A stretch of DNA of 30,186 nt. Source: Physocladia obscura. Taxonomy: Eukaryota > Chytridiomycota > Chytridiomycetes > Chytridiales > Chytriomycetaceae. Positions 29,888 to 30,186 of the stretch are shown piece by piece. The position numbers and the translations under genes are program-made. Location of the stretch: positions 1 through 30,186 of the forward strand of contig JADGJH010000111.1 of assembly GCA_027596945.1 (NCBI GenBank). Direction: 5' to 3'. Positions within the stretch are counted from its first letter, which is position 1, and each line of letters opens with the position of its first letter. The notes beneath the pieces are model-generated. The model searched no databases, was not told the DNA's origin, and worked only from the letters and a program-made list of their open reading frames with translations.

Positions 29888-30186
29888 CCCGTGAAAAAAA
29901 AAATTGAAACCTTTGACAAACAATTGGAAATTACTTGTTTCAATCTTTTTGGTTTGCCCTGACATTTTCTTCATTTTTCATTAAATAATTGGCGTCATAA
30001 ATATCCAAATACTTGGTTTCATTCACCTGTTTTAGTTTATTTTTATTTTTTATTTTAACTAAAAAACCAATTTTGCACTCTCAAAACTCAACAAGTATCC
30101 ATTTCAGTTGTCGTTAATCGACAAATGTTTACGCAGCTTATTGCGAGGCTGGTGACAGTATACTCTTGTACTTTAAGAATTTATTC
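29888..30186. other. 3' flank and unresolved window end
   Basis: The sequence is AT-rich. A hairpin with 8-bp arms ATTGAAAC (29903-29910) and GTTTCAAT (29937-29944) lies just after the stop. At the far end one plus-strand frame is open from a TTTCAG at 30106 to the edge, with an ATG at 30125, and one minus-strand frame ends in a stop at 30138-30140. Either could be the edge of the next gene; neither can be settled here. Confidence 0.35.

Overview
The window is nuclear DNA of a filamentous-type or zoosporic fungus. Genes are intron-rich (most introns 47-81 nt, GT-AG, usually with a CTAA-like branch site), packed on both strands, and separated by short AT-rich spacers. It carries a fungal-specific Zn2Cys6 regulator, ERG27, a two-halved ABCG transporter of the YOL075C type, and a LysM secreted protein. 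It also has GDP-L-fucose synthase and a full CAND1, a combination that points away from Dikarya yeasts and towards an early-diverging lineage, most likely a chytrid. That lineage call is inference. No transposon, virus, CRISPR array, rRNA or tRNA was seen.

Layout: (1) 1-5220, cell-surface region: 3' part of a GPI-anchored family 1 beta-glucosidase (+); a divergent pair of low-complexity proteins (- and +) that share a Trp-rich motif and flank a symmetric promoter; a secreted protein with three LysM repeats and a C-terminal expansin-like domain (+). (2) 5545-13455, three housekeeping genes head-to-tail on the minus strand: CAND1, then GDP-L-fucose synthase, then NOT2, with gaps of only 88 and 28 bp. 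(3) 13510-18295, a small Dabb-domain protein 54 bp from the CAND1 start on the opposite strand, then a 10-exon ABCG transporter. (4) 18372-21204, succinyl-CoA ligase beta subunit and an unrecognised type I membrane protein, both minus. (5) 21284-about 23984, a Zn2Cys6 transcription factor (+). (6) A convergent spacer of about 0.9 kb rich in palindromes. (7) 24869-29887, ERG27 (-) divergent from a glycerophosphodiester phosphodiesterase (+), which is followed 47 bp later by a disordered, coiled-coil protein with a hydrophobic tail (+).

Exon structures were built by hand from splice signals, frame continuity and remembered family landmarks. Nearly all genes close with consistent phase. The main observations are two well-supported GC-AG introns (one next to a 26-nt microexon inside the zinc cluster), the paired Trp-motif genes with their inverted-repeat promoter, the LysM plus expansin-like architecture, extreme gene spacing, and the palindrome cluster. 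The genes do not form one pathway; the content is ordinary fungal metabolism and regulation with lineage-specific surface proteins.
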